The position numbers were made by a program, and so were the translations under genes. Below are positions 13,228 through 13,643 of a DNA stretch of 13,643 nt, piece by piece. How positions within the stretch are numbered: position 1 is the first letter of the stretch; every line of letters begins with the position of its first letter. Origin of the DNA: Deltaproteobacteria bacterium (GTDB lineage: Bacteria > Bdellovibrionota > UBA1018 > UBA923); assembly GCA_016194725.1 (NCBI GenBank), contig JACQAW010000154.1, positions 1-13,643 of the forward strand. The letters are read 5' to 3'. A model generated the notes under the pieces. The model was not told the origin of the DNA. It saw only the letters and a program-made list of their open reading frames with translations, and did no database searches.

Positions 13228-13643
13228 GTAAAATTTTCTCGCTGGGCGTCATGACCGGTACGAGCTGTGATGGAGCGGATCTCGCTTTGTTGCGAATCGA
13301 CCGCAGTCGCGAAACTCTTGCCCATACTGCAACGCAGTCGTTTCCCGCGCCACTTCGTCAGCGTCTCAGGGCCGCACAAGCTGGCCGGCTCAATATTCCC
13401 CTGACAGCAGCACTTTCACGCGACTATTCGGCATGGCTGGCCCTCGTCTGCCGCAGAATGCTCGCGCACAAGCGCGTTCCGGCTACTGATGTAATCATCG
13501 CGATTCATGGTCAAACCGTGTGGCATGCACCCGAGCGCGGTATTTCGGTACAGCTGCTCGATCCCTCGATCGTGGCTTTTCAAACGGGCTGCACGGTAAC
13601 CGCGGCCTTTCGACAGCCCGACCTTGCTCGCGGCGGCCAGGGC
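13224..13643 (+). CDS. anmK: Anhydro-N-acetylmuramic acid kinase (AnmK), N-terminal part
   Basis: A GTG start at 13224 gives 140 residues before the window edge; the family is about 370 long. Visible motifs: SLGVMTGTSCDGADLALL (6-23), the phosphate-binding loop of the ASKHA fold; IIAIHGQTVWHAP (91-103); SVQLLDP (108-114); and FRQPDLARGGQG (129-140). AnmK hydrolyses the 1,6-anhydro ring and phosphorylates anhydro-MurNAc to MurNAc-6-phosphate, recycling peptidoglycan fragments in the cytosol; MurQ normally acts next. Departures from the usual pattern are Leu-Leu-Asp for Leu-Gly-Asp at 111-113, and Ala128 where an Asp usually precedes Phe-Arg; the later Asp133 is kept. The start overlaps the ferredoxin stop by 4 bases (GTGA), with no clear ribosome site, which suggests translational coupling. 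Confidence 0.93.
   Translation, partial: MSKIFSLGVMTGTSCDGADLALLRIDRSRETLAHTATQSFPAPLRQRLRAAQAGRLNIPLTAALSRDYSAWLALVCRRMLAHKRVPATDVIIAIHGQTVWHAPERGISVQLLDPSIVAFQTGCTVTAAFRQPDLARGGQG

Overview
This window reads as ordinary chromosome of a double-membraned (Gram-negative type), free-living bacterium with moderate to slightly high GC. Visible support: a lipoprotein with a lipobox, a secreted protein with a barrel-like C-terminal half, an envelope-type family-2 glycosyltransferase, a cell-wall recycling kinase (AnmK) and a PilT-type motor. SpoVG together with a DUF1844 protein suggests a spirochaete of the Leptospirales type or a deltaproteobacterial-type lineage rather than an enteric gammaproteobacterium, but the sequence alone cannot settle this. 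I see no tRNA, rRNA, CRISPR array, insertion sequence or phage gene. Coding density is very high and no gene-free stretch exceeds about 150 bases.

Layout. Positions 1-374 (-) hold the start of a glycosyltransferase. A 45-base gap separates it from a divergent GIY-YIG nuclease (420-1292, +) resembling the N-terminal half of UvrC. The nuclease collides tail to tail, with a 32-base overlap, with a three-gene minus-strand group read as spoVG (3356-3072), a secreted protein of unknown function (3055-1832) and a Fic/Doc protein (1815-1261). The genes of this group are each 16 bases apart. A strong sigma70-like promoter embedded in nested inverted repeats precedes spoVG.

Positions 8583-3495 (-) form a proteostasis operon: htpX membrane protease, a small DUF1844 protein, an HtrA/Do-type serine protease and clpB. 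The first three are packed with 5-base and -4-base spacing. The HtrA protein has a complete catalytic triad and two PDZ-like domains but no signal peptide, and an in-frame stop just upstream excludes a longer N-terminus.

Divergent to htpX is an endonuclease IV family gene (8732-9589, +), which ends convergently on pilT. Positions 12991-9586 (-) form a second envelope/motility group: a four-helix membrane protein with a PilZ-like C-terminal domain, a lipoprotein, a GAF-domain protein and a PilT-family ATPase. The junctions at both ends of this group overlap. The window closes with a plus-strand pair, a 2x[4Fe-4S] ferredoxin (13036-13227) and anmK (13224 to the edge), whose start overlaps the ferredoxin stop. 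The ferredoxin promoter appears to give an almost leaderless mRNA.

Nothing here is a clear new defence or mobile system. The points most worth a second look are the HtrA protein without an export signal coupled to DUF1844, the Doc-type Fic protein in a spoVG operon with an unknown secreted protein, the degenerate PilZ/lipoprotein/GAF/PilT cluster, and the palindrome-rich spoVG promoter.
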